Assembly: GCA_029216955.1 (NCBI GenBank)
Contig: JANAVB010006999.1
Coordinates: 523,853-587,852 of the forward strand
DNA: 64,000 nt
Direction of reading: 5' to 3'
Origin: Iris pallida
Lineage: Eukaryota > Streptophyta > Magnoliopsida > Asparagales > Iridaceae
The notes beneath the pieces were generated by a model. That model was not told the origin of the DNA. It did not search any database and worked only from the letters and a program-made list of their open reading frames with translations. The translations under genes and the position numbers were made by a program. Shown in pieces: positions 23,322 to 34,084 of this stretch; position 1 is the stretch's first letter; every line of letters begins with the position of its first letter.

Positions 23322-25120
23322 ACTTTGAGTCAAACGATTGTTGCCTTGGGCACCGTCGCCTCAATGTAAACTTTTATGTCGGATAGATTGTGGCCATTGT
23401 GCAATGTCAATTTAAAGTTGCGTCGGAAGAATCTAAGCTCGGCTTGCCTGAAGAAATAATAAATCGGGGAGTTTCCTTCAGGATCATCACTATCTTCGGC
23501 ATCCGCAGCTCCGTGATCTACCATCAGCTGCTCTATCTTAGAGCTCGTTAAGGGCTTACGAGACGAGAAGGAGACTGGGCCGTCCCTCATTCTCTGGTGA
23601 AAACATAGTCCAGGCCCTCGTATGCGGAAGGGACCCCTCAGTATTACCCTTCTTCGTAATCTGGTAATAAAAAAAAAGTGACAGAGTAACTCTTTGTACA
23701 CCTCTGTCATATCAGGGTTCTTCTTCTCCAAATCTAAGATCTCTGCATCACTGGAGACGTATACTGCATATGGATCCGTCCCCTAGGGAAGTTTGGATAT
23801 CACCTATATCTCGTGTAGAGCCAAACCCATCTCTCCACCCGGAGTGAAGAAGTTGCATGTGTGATAGTTGTATAACTCTGCCAAGGAGATAAACACTGGC
23901 CAGTTAACCTTAATGCCATATTGGGTAACTCTAACGGCATAAAGAAGATCGACAGCTTTTAGAGTGGCCTCGTAAGTCGAGAGCACCCATCCAGTAAGGT
24001 CACTCCAGAACGGAACGAAATGCCTCCAACCCTCCATCCGCAGCTTCCCTTTCGGGTATGACTCCTTCTTTGACAGCATCAAGTTAGAGAGAGTCTCAGC
24101 CGCATAGGGATGAAGATTAGTCGGGACATCATTCATTATGATACCAGGGTACAGCCCCCTCATGGAGTAGGACGTGGAACCCTTAACACACTTGAACGTG
24201 TCCTTCTTTCGTCACCAGAATTGAATTGGATCCTGCCAGAAACAACCTCATACAGTTCAGGGGTCAGGTCCCATTTTATCTGCCTCTGTACAGCCAGATC
24301 AGCAAACGCCGACAGAGGATATTGACGCTTCATAGATGGCAACCCTATTCTTTGGTCATTTAACTTAACTACCAGAGGGTCCTCTAGACATATCGTCTCG
24401 TCATTCTCAAATCCTACATTGTCACCGAACAGGAAGTACGGCTTCTTCAAACGGCACGTCCCTCCGAGCAAGAGTTCCTCATCATTAATCATCTGCTTCA
24501 GAAAGGTTTTGCCCTGTTCAATTACGGCGATCGTCCGTTCTGTAGGTTGATCATGACTAATCTTGGCCTGAACATTGCTGACCATGTCAGTTATGAGACT
24601 TGTGTCGAGGATGTGGCAAGCAGAGCCGAAAGGGATACCGCCAAGTTTCGGGACAAACATGTTTACTGTAAGGACAGAAGAGAAAGTCAGACTCAGAATA
24701 CGCAGGAAAAACTAAGTGCTGAAGGACTCTTATGCGCCCAAAGGACTATGCGCCCAAAGGGGATATGCGCCCAAAACAAACATATGGACGCATAACGTAC
24801 AGCAGTATGTGGGCGCATAACATGCAAACAGCATGTGGGCTCATAACATGGCAACATGTGGGCGCATAGCACACCACAGTGTTGGCGTATGACTTCTGTG
24901 GGCGCATAAGAATGCTCACAGAAGTAGTTTGCCTTAGGCGCATGCGCCCAGGTAGAAGAAAAGTGTGAGCGTCACAAATTAACGTTCAAGACTTTATTTT
25001 TTGAGGCGAGGCCTCACCCAGAATCGGGTCCTGGACTGGTGAGGACGCTGCCGCAGGAGGAGATCCACTCGGTGCAGCCCCCTTGCCTTTCGCAGATCTC
25101 TTGGCGACCTTGGGAGACAT
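23322..25120 (-). pseudogene. Antisense plant-mobile-domain (PMD) gene of a Tat-like element, broken
   Basis: Exon 1 (25120 to 25018) codes a short basic N-terminus starting MSPKVAKRSAKGKG. The intron has GTGAGG donor and TTACAG acceptor (24666-25017). Exon 2 starts at 24665 in the same phase as its relative at 38044. The protein is collinear with that relative: SYPKGKLRMEGW, a variable stretch, then FFTPGGEMGLALHEI, the PMD signature block. Breaks are a frame change near 24165, a stop after LALHEI, another stop a few codons on (TGG to TAG in KLPWG), and a frameshift in an A-run at about 23667. Homology ends near 23322, so the C-terminal half is lost. PMD proteins have been linked to silencing and are also carried by transposons; its role here is unknown. 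Confidence 0.65.
24730..24945. repeat. GCGCAT motif array inside the PMD gene intron
   Basis: TATGCGCCCA occurs three times, then GTGGGCGCATAAC in inverted sense about five times. The spacers are short palindromes such as ATGC-AAACA-GCAT and ATG-GCAA-CAT. The same motif recurs at 25215-25310 and 25600-25930. Confidence 0.7.
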
Positions 25121-25200
25121 GGTTCGTAAGAAAGGAGATGAAGCGTCTTTTGAAAGTTCAAAGAGAAATGACAATAATAAACTTTCTCTCTCTTTCAAAG

Positions 25201-25212
25201 CCAATTTATAGG
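25201..25212 (-). promoter_or_regulatory. TATA box of the antisense PMD gene
   Basis: The minus strand reads CCTATAAATTGG about 85 bp before the ATG at 25120, followed by a GA-rich leader (GAAAGAGAGAGAAAG). The related gene at 37653 has CTATAAATAG and a GA-rich leader at the same distance, so promoter and leader are conserved as a unit. Confidence 0.6.
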
Positions 25213-25699
25213 CATAGGCCATTTCTTATGCGCCTACTATTCCTATGCGCCTATGCGCCCATTGTGCACTATGCGCCCACCATGGCTTATGCGCCCACGT
25301 GAAGATCCAGTCTCTTGCACACTATGCGACTGCCACTTGCTGACATGGACAACGTATGAAGGATGGACCTCTTCAGATTCTACCCCGATGAATCTGTCAG
25401 TTCAGATTTTCGAGAAAGATCTCAATAGCCTTCTCTCTGACAGGCTGACCAAACTCTATGCGTCCAAAGAGAGAGCCGTGATATGCGTCCACTGCATCAC
25501 GAGAAGACGGTCCATGCTTCTTTCAAAGTATTTCGAACTCGTTCAAGTATTGAAAACTTTGAATGGGGTCTTGTAGAAGCATAAAAATTTCAGCAATAAA
25601 GCTTTATGCGCCCAAGCTAACGAGGACATATGCGCCCAAGTGAACTCATATGCGTCCAAGTCACCCTGTAAAGCTCTATGCGCCCAAGACAAGCTCCCC

Positions 25700-26245
25700 C
25701 AAAGGGGGGGGGCACATAGTCCTGTTTTAGGCTATGCGCCCAAGCCATAACATCTCCTGACTCGGTCAAAGCCACGATCAAAATGTGCACCGAAGCGTAC
25801 GGCCACGTCAGCACCACGATCAACCCACGACCACGCAGCCTGCATGCGCCCACATCCTATGCGCCCAAAGTAGGACCATGCGCCCACATGAAAACCAGTG
25901 TGCTTCCTTATGTGGGCGCATAACATCATTCCAGCTCAAAAACTAGTATAAAAAAGGGTCTCATCCCTCTTTAAAATACAGAACGGAGAGCATTTTCAAG
26001 AGCCAAATTGCTGCACTTCTTGCCAGTGAGCCGAGAGTTAGCAATTTTCTTATGTTTTCTCCCACTTTTGTAATCGGAGTGTCAACAGAGTAAAGGAGCA
26101 ACTGCCGTTCGATCTCCATCGTCCCATTCTCCAGAATTCTTTTTTGTACTCGGGGATCCTCAGCGCAGGATCTCTCAGGCGTACTCGATTTGTGGTGCCT
26201 TATGCCAATAAAGAAAAGACAGCATTTCTTCTTCTTTTTGTGTGT
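25700..26245 (+). mobile_element. Probable polypurine tract and 3' LTR of a Tat-like element
   Basis: AAAGGGGGGGGG at 25701-25712 is a strong polypurine tract. The segment just before it (about 25530-25585) matches 37257-37310, the DNA between LTR and antisense gene in the complete Tat element, in inverted orientation. After it come a TATA-like TATAAAAAAGGG at about 25950, a poly(A) signal AATAAA near 26205 and an end TGTCCACA near 26245. The LTR would be about 0.53 kb. The boundaries are inferred because no partner LTR is present. Confidence 0.4.
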
Positions 26246-26250
26246 GTCCA

Positions 26251-26560
26251 CAGCGAGTGCGGGGGAGGGCCGTGCGGGGGGAGGCTCGCGGGGGACGGGT
26301 GGGGCTGGGGGCTCGCCGCTGGGGGAAGGGCAGGGGGGTCGGGCGGGAGGAGGGCAGGGGGGCCAGGGCCGGCTGGGGGAGGGCAGGGGGGTCGGGCGGG
26401 ACTGGAGGCTCGCTGCCGGGGGGAGGGTCGGCGGGGGGAGGGCAGGGGGGTCGGGCGGGAGGAGGGCAGGGGGCAGGGCCGGCGGGGGGAGGGCAGGGCC
26501 GGCAGGGGGAGGGCAGGGGGGTCGGGCGGGGCTAGGGGGTCACCGCCGCCACCGGAGGGA
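26251..26560 (+). repeat. G-rich tandem repeat
   Basis: About 300 bp of GGGGGGAGGGCAGGGGGGTC-like units with many runs of four or more G. The long open frames here are composition artefacts. It lies next to the right end of the preceding LTR. Confidence 0.85.
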
Positions 26561-27989
26561 AGAGAGGGGCATGGGCATTTTCGGGATTAAATTTTTTAAT
26601 TTTGACTGGAGGGGCCTTATTGAGCAGATTTTTAATCTAAGGAGTGGCGAATTGCTAAAAATGACTAATAGGTCTTAATTTGCAAAAGTCGGGTATCTAA
26701 CGAGGGGTTTTTTCATTTACCCTTTTAATTTATTTTACTTAGTTCTTACTTCCTATTTTTTTTCAAATATGCAGACATATTTTTTGTTGTTTGGATACAT
26801 GGAACATATTTTTTGGAGCTGGGGCTCTGGACACTAGAGCATATTCGGATCTGGGACTATAGATTTTTTTTTGCTTCTAATAGTCGAGAAATTGATATTT
26901 GTTCTTTTGAGATCTGTTGTTGGAGAATGATATCATTTTATACTTTTGCTATTTTTGTTGTTTGGATATCTGTTGTTTGGCTGAATACTGTTTGAATATT
27001 CATTTTTTTGTTTTAACTTTTTTAGAAAAAGATCCATAAATCTAAATCTGGAATGGCCTAAAAAAATGTTCACAAGTATAAACCTAATAAACCGAACAAC
27101 CGAACCGATTATTTCGGTTCTGTTTGAATTTGATTTTTGTTTAATTCGGTTCGGTTTCGGTTTCAATTTTTTTTTTAAATTCGGTCTATTCGGTTTTACA
27201 AATTTCGGTTCGGTTTGGACCGATCAACCGAATGCTCACCCCTACTTGTCCTCCTTCGTGGGACAAATGATGTACATTTGTCTATTGGGTGTAGCTTACA
27301 CTCTTTTCGATTAATACAACTATCTTGTAAGTGGAAATCTCAAGCCACATATATTACATGGTGATATTGCAAACACATTTAGTTGTATGTAAATGATGTC
27401 GTGAGATTCACAAATATGTTGTTTGGAATGATATAATTGACATACATCGTTGCAACTTTTGTTACGGTAAATGAAAATCAATTTGTGCATTGTTTACATT
27501 GAATGAAGAGAGAATCATTGGAAATAATAGAAATGGTGTTGTGGCCATTGGTCGCAAAAAAATGTTACAATAGTTGGATGAAATGGTGCAACATTTGTTG
27601 CTAATTCCATACAACAAACCAAACACTGGAACTGATGGAAATGCTGCAAAATATTGGATAAATATTTATTTAGGCTTAATTTCAACTTAATACTCTTAAC
27701 TATTTCAGTTTTCCAACTTGATACCTTAAATATTTTTTTGTATAACTTGATACCCTGAAAAAATGGACAAAAATATCATTGTACACCTCTCTCTTTCTTT
27801 CTTTCTTCCCCACCTGGGTGCCCCGCCACCCCTCCCCCTGCCTCGCCACCCCAAACCCGCAGCCTCCTCCACACCCCTCATGGTAACCCCACCCACGCCC
27901 CCTCCCCCACCCGCTGCCCCCTCCCCCTTCTCCTTATGTCATTGTTGTGGTCGCTGCTACGCGCACAAAAAAAGAGGGGGGTGGCAGCC
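26561..27989. other. Unassigned AT-rich DNA with CGGTTCGG repeats
   Basis: I see no coding sequence. At 27090-27236 CGGTTCGGTTT-type motifs repeat on both strands and end in AATGCTCACCCCTAC at about 27231-27245. Such ends are common on plant hAT-like and other non-autonomous transposons, but I found no matching left end or target duplication. A C-rich stretch lies at 27815-27925. Confidence 0.35.
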
Positions 27990-28015
27990 CACTACTAAAA
28001 TACAATAATTTAGCA

Positions 28016-28850
28016 ACGGCCTGATCCGTCGATAATCCGTCGGTAACTCAGATTACCGATGGATTACCGACGTATACGGGCTGAAAAAATCCATCGGGAA
28101 TAACCTCGTCGCTAAAACTAGACCGTCGCTAGTCCGTCGCTCAGCGACTATTTAGCGACGGATTACCGTTGGCTAAATCAAAACAGTTAGCGACGGCTAG
28201 CCGATGGCTTCTCGTCAACTTCGACAGTTTAAAATTTTAATATAGCAAAGATTAGCGCCGGACAATACGTCGCTAAATCGTCGCTAAACGCGTATCAGAG
28301 GGTTTCTGATACGCAACATTCATCGCTACTCCGTCGGTAATCCGACACTAACCTCGTCGGATTAGCAGCGGAGTAGCGACTGATAATCCGTCGCCATGCT
28401 ACTGGTTGTATTCCATATTTCCAGAACCTAAGCGACGGAAAATCCATCGCCATTTCGTCGCTTAGTGATTTTCTAGAACCAGGCCGACGGATAATCCGTC
28501 GGCCATGCATCGCTATCCTGTTATTCATAGAGTTAGCGACGGATTTTACGTCGCTAGCTTGTCACGAGTGCGTCGCCAAATACAGAACCTCGTCGGATTA
28601 GCGGCGACTTGGCGACGGATAATCCGTCGCCATGCTTCTGGATATCTTCCATATTTCCAGAAACTGAGCGACGGGCCATTCGTCGCCATTTCGTTGCTAT
28701 GTGTTTTCCAAAAACAGGCCGACGGATAATCCGTCGGCAAGCCGTCGCTACCTGCAAAATTCCGTTGACAAACCGTCGGCAAGCCGTCGCTACCTGCAAA
28801 ATTTCGTCGGCAACCCATCGGCAATCCGTCGCTAACTGTAATATTTTTGA
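28016..28850. repeat. CACTA subterminal repeats, 3' side
   Basis: Dozens of short direct and inverted motifs around GCGACGG, CCGTCGGTAA and GTCGCTA, often as palindromes (GACGGATAATCCGTC). In En/Spm elements such repeats are the binding sites of the TNP1/TnpA protein. Confidence 0.85.
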
Positions 28851-29155
28851 AAAAAATTGCAGGAAAGAGACTATTCCCTGTAATATAACATATCCAGCAT
28901 CCACCATACATAAATATAACATATCCGACATCCAACATATCCGACAAATATCCATATTGCCAACACAATATCTCCAAACATCCAATATATCCTAACATAC
29001 ACAAAAAATATCCAACCCAATGACCAACGAAATATCAAACACAATAACCGTCGCCAATATCCCAACATACATAGCAAAATATCCAAACATAAACAAAATA
29101 TCCAAAATATAAACATATCTAAATGTCTAAATGTCCAAAAACATAAACAAAATCA

Positions 29156-31148
29156 CTAAGAAGGAGGAGGTAGATCATCTCGTGCTCTCTCTGCCGCTTC
29201 TGCTCTGCGTATATAATGCTCCACCATGTGTGGCGGCACTTGGGACAAGACATGGTCTGGAAGCGAGCGTAGCTGCTCTGACGACATCATGTCAAGGAGC
29301 GCCACGATAGCAGCATCCGGTACCAGGTGGGCCTCGGAAAATCGGTCAAAAGAAAATCGTCTAGTAGAAGAAGGACCAGGTCGATCCGAAGTACCGACAG
29401 CAGCAGTAGACGGAGCGACAACAGACGGATCAGGAGCAGACGGATCCGGAGTAGAAGAAGGATGCAGATAGTGCCCCAGCACTATCGACCGCAAATCCGA
29501 CACCGCCATGGCGAGAGTCGTAAGCTGCGTCCTCACATCGTCTGCGTGGGGCGCGGGAGGAGGCGGAGGCGGTGGATATCTCGGAGTCGACGTCTGCAAA
29601 AAATCTTCCATAGAACCTAAGCCGTACAGGCGTCCTTTCCTAAAGCCGTCGGCGGATTCTATGAACACGTCGTCGTAGCGAGAGGCCATAGAAGGGGGTG
29701 TCTGGTTAGGCGTCGTTTCGCCGACATCCTCGGTAGGGGGCTCAATCCGACGGAGTGCCTCACGATACGCATCCTATCCAATGAATGTGTTTATACTGTA
29801 AGTTTTCCTAAGTTATAATCTAAATCCTATGTTTCCCTAAGTTATAGTTTTAATCCTAAGTTTACCTAATTAAGTTAACAATAATTATATTTCTAACATA
29901 AATCTCATAAATGTAAGTACTTACATCAGTCTCCTAGGCCCTCTTGTCGACTAAGCTCCCGTCCTTTCGCCTCTTATGCGTATGCACGAATACGTCGTGA
30001 GCGGTGACCGCCTCCACCTCTCTCCCCTCCTTCACTGCCTGTTGGGCCTGCACATGTAGAATTTAATTAACTTCGTATATTAATAGTACCGAATTAAATA
30101 GTGGAATGAATTTGCGGTATCTCACCAAATCTGTACACGTCCGTGCGTGGGGCCTTGATCCCCCCGTATGCAGACCCGCGACCTGTCTATTCACCTTGGC
30201 TTTCTCTGATTTTTTCTTGTATTGAGGAGCATCCATCTTCTCCAACATCTCCTCATAGTACTCCGCTCGGATCCAGTCCTTCTTCGTATGTGCCGTACGA
30301 AGGTCGTACACCGCATCCCGTATCTTCTTCCCGACGACGGCTTTGTAGGTCCTGCGGATCGCCTTCTCGCGATGGGGGGCCACCAGAACGTCCTCTGACA
30401 CACAAATTCAAATATTACGTAATTAAAAAAATAATAAATTAAAGAATAATTAATAATTAACAAAAAGATATATACCCTCATCTCGTCGAGCCAGACGTAC
30501 TGCCTGTCCTGAGGCACCTCAGAAAAATTAAGGTAGGGGCCATGGTAGTTTTCTCGGATAATGCACCCTAGACTCCGGGCAACATCCCATGGGAAAAATT
30601 TATAAAAAAGCAACGACTGGATTATTGACTTGAATAAATAAAACAAATTTAATAAATTAACTTAAATTTACTTACGATTCACCCGCGGGTCATATCTCTC
30701 GTCGGAACTCGTCCGTCGGCCTCTCTGGTGGCATCGGAGGATCTGAGGGTCCGCGCATGTACTCTCCGGTAACAGGATGAAACTGAATCCGGGGGTACTC
30801 CGGGGCCCACCGTACAATAACTGCTGGGTCCGCTGCTGCATCTGCTGATGCATCCTCTGGTGCATCCGGTGGCAGAACGGATCCGCTAGCGAATGGAGGA
30901 ACGGATCCGCTAGCGGATGGAGTCGCATGCCTCGACAAAGATGATGGTGGCATCGAGATAGATTGACGGCGAGAAGAGTTTGTTCCCGGGCTCTCCAGGT
31001 CAGGATCGGAGGTCACATCCGGGGAAGACGTTTGGCGACCATGACCGCTACCACAACGCCCATGCCCACGATGACGACGACCACCACCACCACCACCACC
31101 ACCACCACGACTACGGCCAGCACCACCAGCATGAGTGCTCGCAACCAT
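29156..31148 (-). pseudogene. TNP1: CACTA accessory transposase TNP1 (Transposase_24 family), five readable exons
   Basis: The proposed exons are 31148-30676, 30616-30476, 30392-30126, 30047-29925 and 29773-29156, with GT-AG borders. Exon 1 is Gly-rich and Ser/Pro-rich. Exon 2 holds PWDVARSLGCIIRENY and NFSEVPQD. Exon 3 holds DWIRAEYYEEML, KKKSEKAKVNR and LHTGGS. Exon 4 holds VFVHTHKRRKDGSLVDKRA, the family signature. The last exon has a Pro-rich stretch and an Arg/Glu-rich tail. The protein would bind the subterminal repeats in the nucleus. Breaks are a TAG in exon 4 after KRA and no open frame across the exon 1-2 junction. Exon borders are by eye. Confidence 0.75.
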
Positions 31149-31358
31149 GCCCTGTAAATAGAACACATAAACATAATTAATAATATAGAAGTATAAATAA
31201 ATATAAAATTAAACTAAAATATATATACCAGCAGTAGGATGACGAGTGCCGGCCAGAGGAGTAGGACTAGGAGTGCCATCTGCAAAAAGAAAATCATACA
31301 ATAAGTAGATGATCGAACGACAAAAACATGAACTGAAAGAAGAACACAGAAGTTTAAT

Positions 31359-31790
31359 TTAAACTGAATCGTCCTCGTCCTCGACCTCGGCCTCGTCTTC
31401 ATTCTCATCATCATCCTCATCCTCATCGTCGACTTTATCTGTATCCTCATCCTCATCCTCATCGAGTTCTTCTTCTTTTTCTTCTTCTTCACTCTCAATA
31501 CTTGGTACAAGACGCCTCTTTCTCCCCTGGATGACATCTAAGTCTTGTATATCAACCTCTTCCTCCCCTCTATTTTCCTCAGCAGGAGGTATATCAACCT
31601 CTAATTCAACATCCATGGTATCCGACTGTTGTCCCAAGTATTGGGGCTTTTCGATCTCGTCCTTTTGGTATGCTGGGTCTCCAACGTTGAATATATTTCT
31701 AGATTTAATCTTGCATACTGCCCACCAGTCAAATCGATCTCTACGACGCCTTGGGTAGCTCATATAGTCAAACATGTCGGACCCTCTATA
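31359..31790 (-). pseudogene. TNP2: C-terminal end of CACTA transposase TNP2
   Basis: The frame opens near 31790 and includes VCKIKSRNIFNVGD, matching the conserved end of TNP2/TnpD (plant CACTA transposases read V-KIKPRNLYDV here). It is followed by a long tail of Glu and Asp (about 50 acidic residues) ending at 31359. The catalytic DDE region upstream is absent: subterminal repeats begin at about 31800. It codes no functional transposase. Confidence 0.72.
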
Positions 31791-31799
31791 CCACTATCC

Positions 31800-32095
31800 A
31801 AATATGTCAAATTAGCGACAAAATTAGCGAAGCCAGTTAAAAATGTCGCTATGTTTTGTGTATTTAGTGACGTATGTAAATGACGTCGCTGAACGCCACT
31901 ATCAGCGACGTTTAGCGACTAGTAGCGACTGTAATTATAGTTTGAAAAAGAACAAGTCGCTATGTAGTCGCAAAACGCCACTGATGTATTTTATTCAGCG
32001 ATGTTTGGCGACATTTAATCATGTCCGTCGCTATCCTATTACTGAACAGCGACGTCTAGCGACGTCTCACTTAGACGTCGCTAAAAACTTTCATT
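31800..32095. repeat. CACTA subterminal repeats, 5' side
   Basis: Repeated TAGCGAC, GCGACGTTTAGCGAC and GTCGCTA motifs in both orientations, of the same type as the left block but with different flanks. They end with GACGTCGCTAAAAAC near 32090. Confidence 0.75.
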
Positions 32096-33579
32096 TAGGG
32101 TTCTGGGAACCCGATCGATTTTATTTTATTTTCCAAATTTTTATTCTCCCACCGAGCGCTCTCGTTTTTCTCCCCCTCCCCCTCTCATCTCCGGCGATCG
32201 CTCCTCCCCTCCGGCGAGGCCTCCCTCCGACGACCCCTTCCTCCGGCGTTGCCTTCCCCCGACGACCGCTCCCTCTCGTTTCTCTCCCCTTCCCTCCGGT
32301 GTTGCCTCCCTCCCTCTCGTCTCCGGCGACCGCTCCCCATGGTGACCTCGTCGTCGCTCCTCCACCGTCGACCCCCTCGTCCCCTGCTCCGCTCCGGCGA
32401 CCCCTATCCGACCCAGTCCAGGTATACCTAACCCTAACCCTATCTCCCACTGACACGACACAGACATTTTCAACCTGTGAATATCGATTTTATACAGTGC
32501 CTATGATTGTATACACACACACATTTTCAACTTGAAATCTGAGAACAGTGACACTGATTTTGTGTACAATGTTAACACACACATCTACACGCACCCTTAC
32601 ACACACTACACAAATCTGAATGTGGATACATGCACACTTTTGCACCACTGTTAAATCTGTGATCACAATCTCTTTTTCAGTCAACTTGGACATATGAACT
32701 CAGTCCCCTCCTCTTTTCATTTTTTTTCTTCCTATACACATATAACATGTGTATGTAATGAATGATATATGTGTAATATCATGCATGTTGGTAAGCACAT
32801 ATGAATGCAATATGCATATATGTATGCAAATGGGAATACATGGATATATGCAAGTTATAAATGTAATGTTTGGATAACATATGAAATGTAATGTATAGGT
32901 AAGCATTAATGTAGGTAATGACATGTAATCATGTAATGCATATGTATAAAGAATAGAATGGGTGAATGTATTATGCATGTTTAGATAACATATGTGATAG
33001 ACATATATGTATGCAAAAATGCCATGAACTAATAATCAAGTGTAATGCATATATATTAAGAAATGAATGCATGAATAAATGTAGAAATGCAAGCATCTAT
33101 GTAAATATGCCTATGATTGAATGAATGCAAGTTCAAATATATGAATGTAATGTAAGCATGTATATATATTTAATATGTGTTCTCTATGACTTGTGATGGT
33201 GTGTGTTTTATTGCCTAGGATTGGTTAGGCCTAGTGAGACTTGACTGGACTAGGATTGACCTACTTGACTAGTGTAATTGACCAAGGTTTGACTTTGACC
33301 TATGTGACCTAGAAATCATGTAGATTGCATTGTATCTTTCAATTCTCTTGTATTTTACACATCATGACCCATATTACTCAGTTTAGGACATTATGACTCC
33401 GGTGCAGACATCTGATATTACACTACTCTTTTCAGAGTAGCAGACGAGTACATTCTCTGATAGTTCTCTCATTTATTTGTCAATTACTGTATTTCAGTTC
33501 TAGTTAGTTTTATGTGATTCTCTGATAGTTCTCTCATTCATTTTTAACTGCTCTCCCCTGTGAATATCGATTTTACCAG
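32096..33579 (+). other. Leader-like and LTR-related segment with a possible intron
   Basis: 32150-32420 is CT-rich, like a 5' leader. CCAG|GTATACC at 32421 could be a splice donor and TTTTACCAG|ATG at 33571-33580 an acceptor. The DNA between is AT-rich with ATGAATGCA-type words. From about 33230 it matches the interior of the element 2 LTR: a cluster of TTGACC words, then CGAGTACATTCTCTGATAG at 33448, as at 52165. A 19-base direct repeat CCTGTGAATATCGATTTTA starts at about 32474 and 33557. I read this as part of another long-LTR element. Confidence 0.4.
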
Positions 33580-33810
33580 ATGGCACCCATGACCCGAGCA
33601 GCGGTACGTCGTTTGAGGGAAACACAGATTGCTGAGGTGGCTCCTCCTACTGTTAAGGAGGAAGTGGCACCGGTAGCTAGTGAGACCGGGAGTTCCATTC
33701 ATCCAGCACCTGCAGTGGAATGATGCTTTTCTGCCGTCGATCCCACTTATCAGAAGATGTTGCGTGATGGTATCATTGAGCGTATGCGTGAGCTGCATGG
33801 TCGTCATTAG
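33580..33810 (+). pseudogene. Small 77-codon frame with one internal stop
   Basis: It begins MAPMTRAAVRRLRET, right after a splice-acceptor-like TTTTACCAG. A TGA interrupts it at 33721-33723, and it closes with TAG at 33808-33810 after MRELHGRH. The N-terminus is basic and the middle rich in Val, Pro and Glu. I do not recognise the family. Its position after an LTR-like leader and intron, and a loose likeness to the start of the element 2 gag scrap (MVMKTRSHR), suggest a shortened gag start. Confidence 0.35.
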
Positions 33811-33850
33811 TGTAGTTTTATGTATATATTTTGTGTTGGACTATTAGTAT

Positions 33851-33987
33851 TTATTACCAGCTGTACTTGTTTTATGGAGATGAGTTTGTGGACTTAATTA
33901 TGGACTTATTACCAGCTGTACTTATTTTATGGAGATTAATTATGGACTTATTACCACTTATTTTATGGAGATTAATTAGGCTAAGTC
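33851..33987. repeat. Three short tandem repeats
   Basis: Units of roughly 35-55 bp share TATTACCAGCTGTACTT, TTTTATGGAGAT and AATTATGGACT. The third unit lacks the AGCTGT part. Confidence 0.7.
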
Positions 33988-34084
33988 TTCTGTGTGGTCA
34001 ATTCTGATACACTATGGTTATATGGTCATGTCATGTGATACACTATTACCACTTGTTGTATCATGATTACTTGTGATTCTATTT

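Larger units (their letters stand above)
27990..32095 (-). mobile_element. CACTA (En/Spm-like) DNA transposon, internally deleted
   Basis: The left end CACTACTAAAATAC matches the CACTA terminal inverted repeat. It is followed by about 830 bp of subterminal repeats built on GCGACGGATAATCCGTCGC. A minus-strand TNP1 gene (29156-31148) and the last part of TNP2 (31359-31790) follow, in the usual order TNP2 then TNP1. A second block of GCGAC subterminal repeats (31800-32095) abuts TNP2 directly, so most of TNP2, the transposase proper, has been deleted. I did not find the right terminal CACTA, so that end is truncated or too diverged. Confidence 0.82.

Noticed and set aside
24730..24945. CRISPR-like array (direct repeats with short unique spacers)
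   Set aside because: Repeats are 10-13 bp with palindromic spacers, occur in both orientations inside an intron of a plant retroelement gene, and no cas genes exist.
26144..26678. Three overlapping plus-strand frames of 97-162 codons
   Set aside because: They are Gly/Arg-rich translations of a G-rich tandem repeat, present in all three frames at once, with no domain.
32427..32445. Telomere-like CCCTAA repeats
   Set aside because: Only two units; such short runs are frequent and there is no extended array. A short AGGGTTAGGG also occurs near 15170.
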